A DNA stretch of 64,000 nt from Catonia carolina (GCA_035578175.1 JAQMRL010000006.1:29018393-29082392), one strand, 5' to 3'. Shown: positions 20,798 to 33,424, counted from the first letter of the stretch. The notes: generated by a model from the letters alone, not told the origin. Program-made: numbers and translations.

Positions 20798-21332
20798 TTT
20801 GATGTCGTAAAACTTTTAGTTTAATAAAATATTTGTGCCGACGTTTATAAATATGTAAATTAATTGAATAAGGAAATGTTAATATTACTGTTTTCAATAG
20901 TTTACTTTCTGATCGATAGATAAAAGAGAACTTAATCTTGATAAAGGAGCTTACAAGTATTCTTAAAATAATAGTAAGTGATGTCGAGCTTCTCTTCTTA
21001 GCCCTGCTAAGATTTTCAAGTATATTCTAGGTGTTCCTTCAGAGAATCCCTTATGTCAGGAATTTCAAAAGTCTATTGAGTTTCACATAGTTTTGACTCC
21101 CTAATCGATCTTCACGTACTTGCTTTACTTAAGACTGTATTAAGTAACGGAGTGAATAGCTACACAAACACATGTAAACTGCCTTGTTAAAGATTCTTAA
21201 ATAGATAGTTTAGTCTTACAAGGTACGTTAAGAACATGAAAATTACCTTTTAGTTTCTAATATAATTTCATTACGCTAATGTTACAGACTTAATTTTTTC
21301 TTAAGTAATTCAAAGGTTAAATTACTATTATT
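20798..21332. other. AT-rich interval
   Basis: No gene, repeat family or motif recognised. Confidence 0.3.
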
Positions 21333-21740
21333 AAAAAAAATCTAGCGTGGAACATTCACAGAACTTTCTCTTGCCAATGCAAATTATTAACAATATTGTC
21401 TAACATTAGTAATAAAACATAAAAAATAAACAAAAAACTAACCTCAAAAACATAACCTAATTTTAATCATGAGTGATTGACGCAAAATGAAAATCAACCT
21501 CAGTTTGGCTTAAAAATACAGAAAATCACTCTTTCATGCTGATCTAGGCTCTGTACAGAAAATGGTCAACATAAAAGTCATAGATCTTCTAATTTTCTTA
21601 TAAATTTCATATTAAAAACTTTGTCGTAAAATGCATACTAAAGCTGAAATCTTAAAAAACCGATGTTTTTACACGGTTTTGTGAGAAAAAACATAAAATC
21701 GCTAATTACAGCTACACTAAGCGTTATACGTTAAAAGTAA
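21333..21740 (-). mobile_element. Family A helentron-like repeat, truncated
   Basis: Contains the terminal hairpin and the subterminal CTTTCTCTTGCC (21360-21380 region), then the body as far as CTAAGCGTTATAC near 21730. The other end, including the microsatellite, is missing. Confidence 0.7.
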
Positions 21741-22086
21741 GAAAACATAATTAACTTTTCGATTCTAAAAACTTAATATTTTTTCGCAATTGTTGAAAAC
21801 TATATTATAAAAGAATATAAAGATATCTTTACGGTATCAAATAGTTAAGTAAGGTAATTTTTTATGTTACAATGTTTCTTATTTGATGATACATTGAAGA
21901 AACTTTTTTTTAAGAACCGCGTTGAAAGAACTTAGAAATCTTAACAGACTCCACAGCTGCGGCGGAAACAGATGTTAACATTTGCAAATCTTCACTATAC
22001 AGTAAACCGTAAAAAGTAATAAATTATTAGTCCTTATGTCGGTAGTTATAAATCGGAGCGTTAATTCAAATATGAGTTATTTTCAT

Positions 22087-22129
22087 GATGATGATGATGA
22101 TGATCATCATCATCATCATCATCATCATT
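22087..22129. repeat. Palindromic (GAT)n/(ATC)n microsatellite
   Basis: About six GAT units run directly into about seven ATC units, so the tract is self-complementary. It sits at the 3' end of the RTE-like fragment. Confidence 0.85.
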
Positions 22130-22960
22130 ATCTGTCAATGATTAGGCTCAATGGCCTGTTCCGGAAACCATCTCTTTTTAGGTTTTCCCAAGCCTCGCGT
22201 CCCACTAGGTTTATATTTCCATTCTCGCAGAGGAAATCTGTAAGCTGGCATGCGAAGTAAATGGTTGGACCAGTTTCTTTTATATATTCTTAACGTTTCC
22301 AACAGTGACTGAACATTTAACTCGGTGCGTGTAGCTTACGTACTCTATCTGACCGGGTACAACCTTTAACTCCCCGCAAAAATTTCATTTCATCAGCCTG
22401 AATACGAGATTCATTCCTCTGTAATGACCCCCATGTTTCACTCCCATATGATATGAGTGGTACAGCCATTGCTCTATAAAATTTAATTTGTGTGTCCCTT
22501 CTCATTTTTTCCTATTATCCTACGAATAGAACGGCATGCAGCGCTGAATTTTGACAGTGTTTACTCACGCATTATCTTTTTTATAGGAAATCTTGCATCT
22601 TAAATATTTAAAATCTCGAACTTTTTCTATAGTTCGATTGCCAAGTATAATTTTTGAGCAAACCGGCCATCTTTCCTTGAATGCCATAATCTTTGATTTT
22701 TGGCCCGAACTTTTTTTAATGCCAAACTCTGCGCTAAAGTTGTGCAACTTAAAATCGGCATAATGGAGCCAGTCTTCTGTGTCAAAAATAACAACAGTGT
22801 CGTCTGAGTACAGCAATAAATTTAGGAATACGTTATTCCAAAGCTGAATACCCGAGTTAACTATTTGATTCAAATTGTTAAAATCTTATCAACGTAAATA
22901 TTAAATAGTGTCGGAGACATTGGACAGTCTTGTCGTACGCCTTTATTTATTTTCATTTTC
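22087..22960 (-). pseudogene. RTE-like reverse transcriptase C-terminal fragment
   Basis: On the minus strand, in order: a KGVRQDCPMSPTLFNIY-type RT motif, LLLYSDDTVVIFDTEDWLH (the active-site box, with SDD), KSKIMAFKERWPVCSKI, FYRAMAVPLISYGSETWGS, and then a GKPKKRWFPEQAI-type C terminus. Pieces are separated by frameshifts. The low-coordinate end carries a (GAT)n/(CAT)n simple repeat (22087-22129), as expected for the microsatellite tail of RTE-type elements. It is 5' truncated. Confidence 0.75.
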
Positions 22961-24290
22961 TCTGTTTTCTTGTCATTACATCAAAAAAGAGGGATGAGTT
23001 ATTTTTTCGGTTAATGCGAAGGACTACACACACAAAATTACCTTCACAAGGTAGTATATTAAATAAACTTGTAGCTATATTGCTTTTCTTGGTTTTCTAG
23101 ATTTCACTAAACTCTTTAATAAACTTCCGCGGGTATCAGTTTAAAAACGGCTACAAAATGCCAATTTTCAGAATAACAGCTCTTTAGAAAGGTCCTTTTC
23201 CTAATGATATAGAGAGCGTCAGTAAGTCGGTGAGGGGTTCCGCGTTTAAAGGTATCGAAGCGCTGAAGATAGCAAAGGAATAAAATTAAGCGACTGGTTA
23301 TTGAAAACAACAAAATATTTGAAAAATATCAAAGAACCTACGGAATAATTTAATGAACCTTATTTTAATTATTTTACTGAAAAAGTACTGACTTGAAAAG
23401 GAAACACTACATGCGAGTATTTAGGTTGAGACATTGGGTTTGATCAAAATTTGAACATAGAGCCGATACGCCTGTGTATGTGGTTTATTGTTTAAGGGGC
23501 CTTGGTTTATTGGTTTAAGGGGCCTAAAAATGTACATTTCGGATGAAAACTCGAGTTCGGAAAATCGACAAGAAAGTATAACTGTATATATTCCACATCG
23601 GGTACCCTATAATAACCTATATTCCACATAGGGTGTGTGTGGGAGAGAAGTGGAATAAAAAAAAAACAAAAATCAACTGCAATTTTTCAAGTCATAAGTT
23701 TAAAAAATTTATTCATAATTGTTTTCTATTTTTTTATGTTCTTTTACTGAGCTGATATAATATATATGATTATTTTATTTAATACGCAGATGCGTAGACC
23801 TATTTAAAACCTAATTTTAGTGGTTTTTAATGTTAACAATAAAAAGAACCCTCATTATGAAGTTTAACGGAAAATTCGAAATAAAGGCATCCTCAATGCC
23901 CAACGATGACATTGTTTTAAAAGTTTACTGTTTGTATTTACGGTCACTGCATTCAAATATGAAGTTTGGTACAAACATTTAATCGGTTTTTGTAATGGCA
24001 GTCACAACTTGTTATTAGCAAAAATTTAATTATTTTTTTAAATCTCCCTGCCACATAATTTAAACGAAATTAATTAAAAACAGTTGAAGAGACGGTTTCT
24101 TCTACAAAGTAATATTACTTTTCGCTATTATTATTTTTTTTTCGCCACGAAATTTTACCAGTACGAATTTATTCTTAAATACTAAGATGATTTTCAATGG
24201 AATTTAAATGTTACTGAAAAACAAATTCAAATAACAACCTTGATAATATATAATAATTGATTTAATCTTGTTAAGTTTTGAAGAAAATCG
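22961..24290. other. AT-rich interval with a small family A remnant
   Basis: No gene seen. 23528-23585 (GGATGAAAACTCGAGTTCGG, then AAAATCGACAAG) resembles the microsatellite-proximal end of family A. TATATTCCACAT is repeated nearby. The rest is unassigned. Confidence 0.35.
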
Positions 24291-24291
24291 A

Positions 24292-24475
24292 TTTTTTGGG
24301 TTAAACGTATCTGGCGGGGGGCAAATTATTACAATGAAAGGATTCCTAGTGTAGACCTTTGGGATTCCCAATTCCTTCACATATATACACTTGGTTACTT
24401 CACCCCCTCTTCGTGGTTTAAATAACATTTCATTCGATCTCTGACATTCTAACGGCTCTAAGGCGAAATGAAATT
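24292..24475 (+). repeat. Family F repeat, left inverted copy
   Basis: AACGTATCTGGCGGGG, then GGGATTCCCAATTCC, appears again in reverse complement at 25450-25600. The two copies flank the family A element between them. Confidence 0.7.
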
Positions 24476-24479
24476 TCTG

Positions 24480-25114
24480 ACACCTCAAAATCATAACCTT
24501 ATTTTGATCATGAGTGAATGATGCCAAATGAAAATCAACCTCAGTTTGGATTAAAAATACGGAAAATCATCCCTTCACGCTAAATTAGGCTCTGTAGAGA
24601 AAAATGTTCTAAATAAAAGTTGTAGAACTTTTAATTTCCTGTAAATTTTATTATATACTTTTTTGTCGTAAAATGCACGTTAAGGCTCAAATCTTTAAAA
24701 AAATAAATTTTTTTTACAGATTTCATGAAAAAACAGAAAATTACTAATTACCGCTAAACTAAGCGTTATACAAAAAAATAAATGATTGGAATAAAAGTTG
24801 TAGGATTTTAAAATGTTTACAATTTTTATTATACATTTTTGCGCTAAAATGCATAATAAAACCGCAATCTTAAAAAAACAATTTTTACGAGAAATCAACC
24901 TTTCCAAGAATTTCAGCAAACATGGGACCTACCCTTTCTTGTAGCGCATAAAAAATTTAGTAAATGAGGCAATTTTTAAAAAAATCGTATGAGCCATTTA
25001 TGAGAAAATCGCAAAAAGTGAAAAATTACACGAATAAACTAGTACTTCTGGTTGACCGATTTTGATGAAAATGTTCGTGTCGTATCCGGTAGTAGTATCT
25101 GACTTATTATTCTG

Positions 25115-25179
<65 letters not shown>

Positions 25180-25316
25180 CAAACAGATCAGTCGCTGAAA
25201 ACATGGTTTTTTGGGGTTCAGGGGGAAACGTGTATATCCGGTGAAAGCTCAACTTCGAAAAATTTACATGAAAATAATACTTTCCTTCTTATATATTCAT
25301 ATAGGGAAGAAAAAGT
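24480..25316 (-). mobile_element. Family A helentron-like repeat, near-full copy
   Basis: The body, microsatellite and 5' subterminal end (AAGAAAAAGT) are present. The terminal hairpin at the low-coordinate side is missing, the copy starting at CATAACCTTATTTTGATCAT. The microsatellite is expanded to about thirty CA units. Confidence 0.75.
25117..25179. repeat. (CA)n microsatellite
   Basis: About 31 uninterrupted CA units inside the family A copy, the longest such tract in the window. Confidence 0.95.
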
Positions 25317-25439
25317 AAAAAGTTGTATATTTCAATTTGAAAACAATATTGCGACAAAGCTCCTTGAACCGCTGATCGTATGGGTTTGGTGCAATGCTTT
25401 AAAATAATTGTTTATCATCTTTATACTTTTAGTGGACCA

Positions 25440-25625
25440 GGAAAAACACTTACGTATAACATGTACAATGTTCTTTAAACCATGCAACAGGGGCGAAATA
25501 AGCAGGTATATAAAAGTGACGGAAATGGGAATCCCAAGGGTCGATGACTAGTAAACCATTCATTGTTATAATTTGGCCCCGCCAGATACGTTCAATCCGG
25601 TTTCTTAAATTGCGGTGTGGAATTT
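25440..25625 (-). repeat. Family F repeat, right inverted copy
   Basis: Reverse complement of 24292-24475 with moderate divergence (GGGAATCCCAAGGG, then GGCCCCGCCAGATACGTT). Confidence 0.7.
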
Positions 25626-25654
25626 TGAAATAACTAAATTTCAACTAACGAAAT

Positions 25655-25850
25655 TGACATTTTAGGGAAAAGTGTATATAATCAATGTTGTAGAAAATTA
25701 AAATAACCACAACTTTTATTTTAAGCTTATTTTTAATCTGAGCTTAGCTTAGCATTAATGAATGATTTTACGTATTTCTTAAGTCGAGCAGAGGTTGATT
25801 TTCATTTATTTTAATTCACTCATGATGAAAATTAGGTTATGTGTTTTATT
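25655..25850 (+). mobile_element. Family A fragment
   Basis: Matches the 3' third of plus-oriented family A copies (AAAGTGTATATAATCAATG, then GAGGTTGATTTTCATT, then CTCATGATGAAAATTAGG). It lacks both ends and abuts the Jockey fragment. Confidence 0.6.
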
Positions 25851-25854
25851 TTAC

Positions 25855-26560
25855 AGTGTTTCGACCATAGCGACCTCTACCGACGACACGACCGTTATCG
25901 CTATCCATGAAGACCCAATAATTGCGTCACAATTCTTACAAGAATTCCTTATATCTTTTGAGAAATGGTTAATAAAAAGGAGAACGAAAGTTAACTAAAA
26001 CAAATCAACATAAATATTACATTTACACTACAGAAAAATTACTGCCCACCAGTAACGTTAAACAACATTGCACTACCACACAACACAACAGTAAAATACT
26101 TGGGACTATATTTAGATCGTCACCTCACATGGAAACATCACTTAACAACTAAAACGAAACAGCTTCAGCTGATTGTACGTAAACTACACTGGTTAAATGG
26201 TAAATACCCACCTTGGTCAAACGATTCAAAAATTATTTTACATAAATCCCTTTTAAAACCCATGTGGACATATGGGCTTCAATAGTGGAATACATCCAGC
26301 ACTTCAAACATAAACATATTCGTACGTTTTCAGTCAAAATTCTTGCAGTGGGTCCTGCAAATTCCGTGGTACATCAAAACGCCTATATCTATACCGATCT
26401 AAATATAGACTTTGAGAAACAAACCATATCGAAATACAGCCGTAAATAGGAAAAAGACTCAACCATCATCCAAACTTCCTAGCTCTGAATCTGCTAAACA
26501 ACATTAATACCGGGTTTCCAAGACTGAAAAGACATAGTGTTTTCGATTTAGGATATAAGT
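25855..26560 (+). pseudogene. Decayed Jockey-like RT fragment
   Basis: Contains the downstream edge of the RT active-site region (TSTDDTTVIAIHEDPIIASQ), then VKYLGLYLDRHLTWKHHLT-type sequence, then LLKPMWTYGLQ, then diverged C-terminal sequence in other frames. At least one stop and two frameshifts are present. Same family as 17750 and 51110. No poly(A) tail is clear. Confidence 0.8.
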
Positions 26561-27299
26561 TTTAATGAACATTGTTACAGTTATTATCGTTTTTTTTCTA
26601 ACTGATTGAATGTACTTCAAAATCATCATTGTATTTCTCAAATATTGAATTACTAATTTAAATTTCATTAATAGATGAAATTGTAATCATGTTAATTAAC
26701 ACATCAAAATTACTGATTGTTCTATTTTCATGTGAACAGATTGTAATGTGGCAGACGTAAAAAAAAATTAGAGTGTTAAAAAACATATGTTATTATACAT
26801 CGTTGTTCATTATATACTCTGGCAAGAGGAAGTTATGTGAGTTTGTTACACCAAAGATATTTCGATAAGGTCTTCCATTTAGAAAATGGAACTTTAAAGT
26901 CTTAGAAAATCATATCCAGATAAAATTTTCAAATTATACAACAAAACAAAAGTTTGTAATATATTTAATTTTTATTGAGTGCTAAAATGGAATTAGTACG
27001 AAGTTACAATAAACTTTAATTACAATTTTATAGCTCCAAGTGTTGTACAACAGTAATCATTAAACAAAAGAACGTAAATACATAAACATATAATAGAGTG
27101 AGAGAAAAAATAAGAGAAGAACTGAATTCATTGTGTCTGGTTTCTTCTCAAGTTATTGCCGATCTGATTCTTCAAGTTCACTTTCATTCATATTTGTGTT
27201 ACAGACGTTTGACTAGACAAAAAGTGCATTCATGTTTGTAGAAATAAAATAAAATGCTGAACAGTAGTAATAGTATTAGTGGTATAGTAAGAATTATTA
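26561..27299. other. AT-rich interval
   Basis: No gene, repeat family or motif recognised. Confidence 0.3.
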
Positions 27300-27317
27300 T
27301 GATCTAGACCTTGATTC

Positions 27318-27329
27318 TGCGCATGCGCG
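27318..27329. promoter_or_regulatory. NRF-1-type palindrome TGCGCATGCGCG
   Basis: An exact match to the palindromic NRF-1/EWG consensus YGCGCATGCGCR, striking in such AT-rich DNA. About 280 bases downstream is a donor-like AAAG|GTAATG at 27609. An untranslated first exon of a plus-strand host gene at roughly 27330-27608 is possible, but no coding sequence supports it. Confidence 0.4.
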
Positions 27330-27763
27330 TTAGTTGTTCATAGTTTTTTCATAAATGATGGACAAGTCAGTTGGCAGTTCGCATTTCTATTCTAGTAACG
27401 CGTAAACCGGTATTCGCGTTATATCGTGTAAGAGACTATTGTTCGGAAGCGGTGGGTATTGTTACATTACAATAAAGTGTACTAGGTACAGGTTACCTGT
27501 CGTGTTGTTCTACAGACCTGTTTTAGTTTCTTATTAAACTTCAGTAAGATTAGTAAAGGAAAGTTTATCAATAATTCAGTATAGTGTATTCTATTGGACT
27601 TATATAAAGGTAATGATTTTATTTTAATTTTTTTTTACGTTTCAATAATTTTATGTATACTTTATTAAAATTGTTCAGCCCAGTTATATATTACTTGACT
27701 TTAATTTTAGTGTAAATTCAATTAGAGAATTTTAGTACAAATCTTTTTTATAAGCTTGTAAAT

Positions 27764-28148
27764 CTGCCCGTAACAGACAGGTGGAGTGTCTGATTACTTA
27801 CACTCAATCTGTCGGTTGCAGGGCTAAAATAAAATTGTTCTGTTTCTTATCACATGGTCAGTCAATTAAATGACTGAATCGTTTAAGAACCGAAGAGGTA
27901 GAGGTATAAAAGACACTAATCAGAGTTATCTCCTCTGAAAGTAATGAATTTCATCATACCTGTGGTGAATGAAGTGAAGGCGTAATTTTCAGAGTGGAAA
28001 ATATGTACTTTTCAGAGGGCCCGGCATGCTGAGAGGCGTACTTTTCCACTCAGCGAGGAAGGCATGGTAAACCACTTCACTCCTCGTTTTACTTAGTAAA
28101 ACCTCTACAGGTTCACTCCAGCCTTTCGGCTCATAACCTAACAACAAC
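27764..28148 (+). mobile_element. Family C SINE-like element, full copy
   Basis: A 385 bp unit flanked by the 12-base direct repeat AAGCTTGTAAAT at 27752-27763 and 28149-28160. It starts CTGCCCGTAACAGACAGG and ends with an ACAACAACAA tail. No coding frame. A B-box-like GGTTCAAACC occurs near the tail in better-preserved copies but not at a 5' promoter position, so the promoter class is unclear. Partial copies recur at 20630, 28320, 29157, 29645, 30125, 51772 and 52265; a second full copy is at 54412. Confidence 0.8.
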
Positions 28149-28319
28149 AAGCTTGTAAATACCCTCGTTAGTAATTATTTGAAAAAATATCTTGTAAATA
28201 ATGTGTACGCGTAAATTTATTGAAATCTCTTCATTACGACAAAAATAAACTAGAATCATCAATATTTTTCATTCATAATATCTCTAAAATAAAATTTTTA
28301 ACCGGTGATTATACAATTT

Positions 28320-28475
28320 CGTTGTTTTAGGTCATCAGCTGAAAGGCTGGTTTGAACCTCTAGAAGATTTTCTGAAATTTTCACCCTATAAATGAACGAC
28401 ACCTTAATTTCATTCCCCACAGGGTCTGGTTGTTGTACAATGAAATTCATTTCTTTTAGAGAAGATTTGACTCTT
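28320..28475 (-). repeat. Family C fragment
   Basis: Begins with the tail-side end (GTCATCAGCTGAAAGGCTGG) and continues to ACAATGAAATTCATTTC, with an internal deletion. Confidence 0.65.
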
Positions 28476-29156
28476 GAACTATTGAACTCTTGACTACTAT
28501 CGGTTTCGTAATCGTAGACACCCGAGTTTGAACTCCTGCATCTCCAAAACTATGAGTCGTATTTTAACGTATTTTACATCAAAATTTAGCTCATTTTATT
28601 TTGCGTTGACCCTTATTAGTCCTATATTTTAAATGTTGTTTAAAAATTGCCATATCAAGGTTAGAAAACCAAAAGACCCGGTTTATTTTGCTACCGCAAC
28701 AAATTTCATGCGTTTAGAGGCGTGTAACACGATAATATCTGACCGCAAAGTTTAAAATTTTAACACAATACAGGCAATTATATTCTTACAGTGTGTACAA
28801 ATTTCAAATTCGTACGTTATTTCACTTTTGATTATTATCAATATTTTGAACACTTGCTATCTGGATAACCGCTCGATCGTTCGGCAAGGGCAAACTATCA
28901 TTTTATTTAGCGTAAAAAACTTTGTATAGATAAGTTAATAACATGAAATATTGATTGGCCAATGTTGTAGTAGAATTTTTAAAAATTTGAGAAATAGACT
29001 GGATAATGCGGGGGTAGGGCTACTATCCATGTTGCCAGTTTGTGTACGTGACATCCTGTCGTACTGGCTACCTGAATTGACAGACTGCATTATCAATTCA
29101 AGTAGACAGTCAGATTGAAAATTTTAGTGTACCATTGGACGAGTAATTACCGAGAT
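28476..29156. other. Interval without recognised feature
   Basis: AT-rich; no frame or repeat family recognised. Confidence 0.3.
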
Positions 29157-29505
29157 TGTTGTTGTTTAGGTCAACAGCCAAAAGGCTGGTTTGAACCTCT
29201 AGAGGTTTTAATAAGTCAAAAAAGGAATGAGGTGGTTTACTACTACCTTCTTCACTGAATACAAACGTAGCCTATGCTTATCAGCATACCAGGCCTTCCG
29301 AAAAGCATCTACTTTGCACCCTGCAAATGACACCTTCAATTCATCCATCACAGGCTGTATGATGAAATTCATTATTTTCAGAGGAGATAACTCTGATTAA
29401 TGCATTTTAACCTCTACCTCTTCAGTTCTTAAATAGTTTAGTTATATAATTGGCTGACCACGTGATAAGAAACAGAACTATTTTTTATAGCCTTGGAACT
29501 ATATT
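29157..29505 (-). repeat. Family C copy
   Basis: Tail-side end GTTGTTGTTTAGGTCAAC through AAGAAACAGAACTA. The terminal part (CTGCCCGTAAC region) is missing. Confidence 0.75.
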
Positions 29506-29640
29506 TCGTTCTGACATATTTTGTTTACATACACATACACCAATCGGTAAAAAGATTTATTTTATATTCAGAGGACTTCCGTAAAAACTCGACATGAAAA
29601 CAATACTTTCCAGTCAAATATTTCATATAGAGCAAGTGTA
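29506..29640 (-). mobile_element. Family A end fragment between two family C copies
   Basis: CAATCGGTAAAAAG, then ACTCGACATGAAAACAATAC, then TATAGAGCAAG matches the microsatellite-proximal end of family A. Confidence 0.6.
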
Positions 29641-29644
29641 GACT

Positions 29645-29985
29645 ACAGGTCATTAGCCGAAAGGTTTGGATGTCTAGAGACTTTATTAAGTAAAACGAGG
29701 AGTGAGGTGATTTACATTTGCCTTCCCCACTCAGTGGAAGAATATGGTTATCAGCCCTCCGAAAAGCATCTACTTTCCACCCTGAAATTGTCACCTTCAC
29801 CTCATTCACCACAGGGTCTGGCTGTGTAATGAAATTCATTACTCTCAGAGGAGATAACTCTGACTAGTGTCTTTTACACCTCTACCTCTTCTGTCCTTAA
29901 ATACTTCACTCATATAATTCGCTGATCACGTGAATAGAAAAAGAACTTTTTTGTAGCCCTGGAACTAGCAGATCGAGTGCAAATA
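29645..29985 (-). repeat. Family C copy
   Basis: GTCATTAGCCGAAAGG through the CTGGAACTAGCAGATCGAGTG end-type sequence. Similar in length and truncation to the copies on either side. Confidence 0.75.
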
Positions 29986-30124
29986 ATTTAACCCTTTACC
30001 GGCGTGTTATGGGCATCCTCTAATTTATGAATTGTTAAAATATCAAAACGATGAATTTTTAACCTTGTTTAGATATCACTTAAGTTATACTTTACACTTT
30101 ATTCACTTAAGTTGCACTAGTTAG

Positions 30125-30450
30125 TTAAGTAAAACGAAGAGTAAGGTTTTTACGATTACCTTCTCTAGTGATTAGAGAAGTATGCTTATCAGCCCTCCAA
30201 AAATCATTTACTTTCCACCCTGAAAATGAAATATTCACTTAATTCACCACAAGGTTTGGCTGTATCGGGATGAAATTCATTACTCTTCGAGGAGATAACT
30301 CTGACTAGTATATTTTACACCTCTACCTCTTCAGTTCTTAAATACTTTAGTCATATAATTTTCCGACCATTTAATAAGAAATGTAACTTTTTCGTAGCCC
30401 TGGAACTAGCAGATCAAGTGAAAATAATTTAACACTCCATCTGCCTGTTA
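30125..30450 (-). repeat. Family C copy
   Basis: AAGTAAAACGAAGAGTAAGG through CACTCCATCTGCCTGTTATGG. This copy keeps the 5'-head end but lacks the tail. Confidence 0.7.
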
Positions 30451-31849
30451 TGGAAAAATAGGACAAGATAAAGTAAAAATGTTAAGGAAACTATTTGAAT
30501 GTTAAATTTTGGACAAGCGTACTAATATAACAATATCAGCATTTTATAATATGACCTTGTAATTTATTCACAACTCTCAATGATTGTTTATTCTTCTGAA
30601 AAGAACTACTGTTATTATATCAAATACATAAACATGTATTCATTGGCGAAGTAATCAATCGGAATTTAATGACTGATATTAATTGCTAAAATTATGACTC
30701 TGGCATCTAAGTTTTATTTTTAAAATTTTATACGTGTTGATAAAATTTTGTTCAACATTGTAAAAAAGTTTCTAGTAAATATTCTGTGCATGTTTTTGAG
30801 CTGGTCAAACATTTTATTAAAGTTTATTTATTTTAATGGTGGCAATTTTAAATATTGTCAGTTTGTCAGATAGATTGGAAGTTTTCATTCTACTTATTAC
30901 CTTCATTAACTTACAGTCCACAGTCATATGTCTCAAAACATTGACGCCTATGTCAATATTACTTATTACCGCCATGTTACCATGTTACCTATGATATGGT
31001 AACACTTGATCCCCGAAATTCGGAGCATTCTTCTGAATACTCACATCTCGAAAGGTTGTAAACAATTTATGGACTGAATACGCAAAATCCTTGTTTCTGT
31101 ACCACATAGTAGGACAAACTAGAAAATATGTTTTTACAAACCCATTACTGACGCACACGGTACCATAAATCTGACAAACAATATTTAGACTGGTTGGACA
31201 TCATCTTATACGTTAAGAAAGTCAAACTCATAGGTAATTCAGGTAACTTGGCAAAAGTTCGTATATTGGTCTCGTATATCATTTAGCAAGTATTAATTGT
31301 GATGGATGAGAATCTGGGGCTAATGTCCCGCGCCCGCAAAAATTTAAAGATTACAAATACTATAACAATAGAAAACATCAAAATTGACAAAGTGTTGAAA
31401 TTTTGATCTCTTTTACTGACAATTGAATAATGAATCCTGTACATTGTTCACAACTTTGGACTGGAGAGTGGGCATTTGGTAGATTGTGATACCACACCGG
31501 TCTGAATAATCCTGTATTCAACATTTTCCCTGGGCCCCGCAAATGCTAGGGCCGACGCTGATGTGAATGTTCCACGGTGACCACCTCACCTATCTAAATA
31601 CAGTTTAAGATACCGAACATAGTTAGTTCAGGAAAAAAGGCTAGTTGAAAAAAAATTGAAATATTTTACTGTTTCTATGTATCATAATATGTCAGAATAA
31701 TGTATACCGTATTGACTAAATTATTTTGAAAAAAATAAAAGAAATTGAATAAATGAATGGCATTTGACAAATAATGTAACAAAATTTAAGAGAATATCCG
31801 GCAATATTCGTAGGAACTTCAAAAACAAGACAACATAAGAGACGAGGAT
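30451..31849. other. 1.4 kb interval without recognised feature
   Basis: AT-rich; no frame or motif I recognise. 31490-31580 is less AT-rich, but its frames resemble nothing known to me. Confidence 0.3.
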
Positions 31850-32198
31850 CAAATTCTACAATACCATTGCCGTTCCCATGCTCTTACTCATGGATACATG
31901 CAACGAACATTGATAGGAAGTTCCAAGCTGCATAGATAAAATTTTTGCGTAGTGTGTTGGGATGGTGTAGAACGAACTGGATAAGGAACGATGAAATAAG
32001 AAGAGCTCTGTCTGTACCACCACTACGTGACAAGATCTTGAAGAGTCGGAGAAACGGTGCAATCACTTGAACAGGATGCCAATAGAAGCTCAAATTTATA
32101 GACCAATTGATACGAGAGATGTGGGGACACCATAGAAGAGATGGGTACCGGAACAGGTTCACTAAACATAGACCTTGAAGTGAAGAAGAAGAAGAAGA
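31850..32198 (+). pseudogene. RTE-like C terminus with (GAA)n tail
   Basis: The plus strand reads NDEIRRALSVPPLRDKILKS, then a MWGHHRRDGYRNRF-type end in another frame, as at the C terminus of RTE-type retrotransposons. It ends in GAAGAAGAAGAAGAAG at 32181-32198, a simple-repeat tail. It is heavily 5' truncated, and only the last ~110 codons remain. Confidence 0.6.
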
Positions 32199-33424
32199 TG
32201 TTCACCGCTTTTATAGTTGCTGTAGTTCTTTGGGGAGGTAAATAAATAATATTTAAAACATTAGAATAGTCACTCAATTTCCCTCCTAGAATTAAGGAAT
32301 CAAAATGCAAATTCTTTAGTTTTTCTATTCATCATCTAAAAACAATGAGCCAGGTTTCAACTCTACGTTGTCGGTAAATCATAAAAATAAAGATAAATGA
32401 GTCATTTATTAAATATCAAAGAGTACAGAATATTTTTACATTTACACAATAAAAATTAAAGTAAAAGAAACACTATTTTGAAATTGGTTTCACAAGAGTA
32501 TATTTTTTAAACTTAAAACTTCAATGAATTATTATATAAATTTGTTTTAACTTAAATTTTCCGGTGAACAAAAATATAATTAAGGTAAAAATAAAAAAAA
32601 ACGAATATTTACATTATAAACCATTAATTACACATTCTTTTAGATCTAAATCAATTTAAGCGTATTGATAAAAATATTCATAAACGTAGGCTATATGCCT
32701 ATAGTAGGCTAATACTGTAACAAAAGAACTTAATAAATACGACATAACAACGACCGTTCATATGTATATACTTTATTGTTTTATGTAACTTAATTATATA
32801 CAATTTTTTTTTGTAAATTGTTCAACAAATAATTGAAATTACTTTTGTTTAATTAAGAAATGACAATGAATTGTAAATTTATAATTCTGTATATATACTA
32901 AGTTCATTTACTTAAATTTTACTTAACTGCTCTAAAATATTTGTTATAAATAATCTTGAGTTTGTTCTAGACGAAGTTAATACTACTATTTTGTTTCTCA
33001 GGTAAGTAGTTTTAACTTATTTTGCAAGGACTTAATTTTTATAGCTCATTTTTATCTATTATATTTAGTATTTTATTTAAGTGCAACTAAAGTGAATACA
33101 AGTTTAAGTGTAACTTAAACTTGTTGAAGTGATAACTAAGCAAGTTTAAAAATATTTATCATTTTGACACTTTGAAAAAATTAATAAATTTTAGATGAAA
33201 TACGTAAAATCTTTTGAATTATCAAATTTGATTTGATTACAAAAACAAAATATCTAAGGAAGTTTCAAAAAAATCTTTTCAGCATTTCTTTATTTGTTCA
33301 CTTAATTTATTTTGCAACTGTATAAAAATAACCAGGAAAAATGTTTACAACTAAATTTAAAAAAAAACTAATCGCGTTAATGGCTTTGGGGATGACCCAC
33401 CCAGTGATACCACTTAATTTTGTT
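32199..33424. other. AT-rich interval
   Basis: Very AT-rich; no recognisable feature. Confidence 0.3.

Noticed and set aside
25062..25244. Frame encoding a run of His-Thr repeats
   Set aside because: It is a translation of the (CA)n microsatellite in a family A copy.
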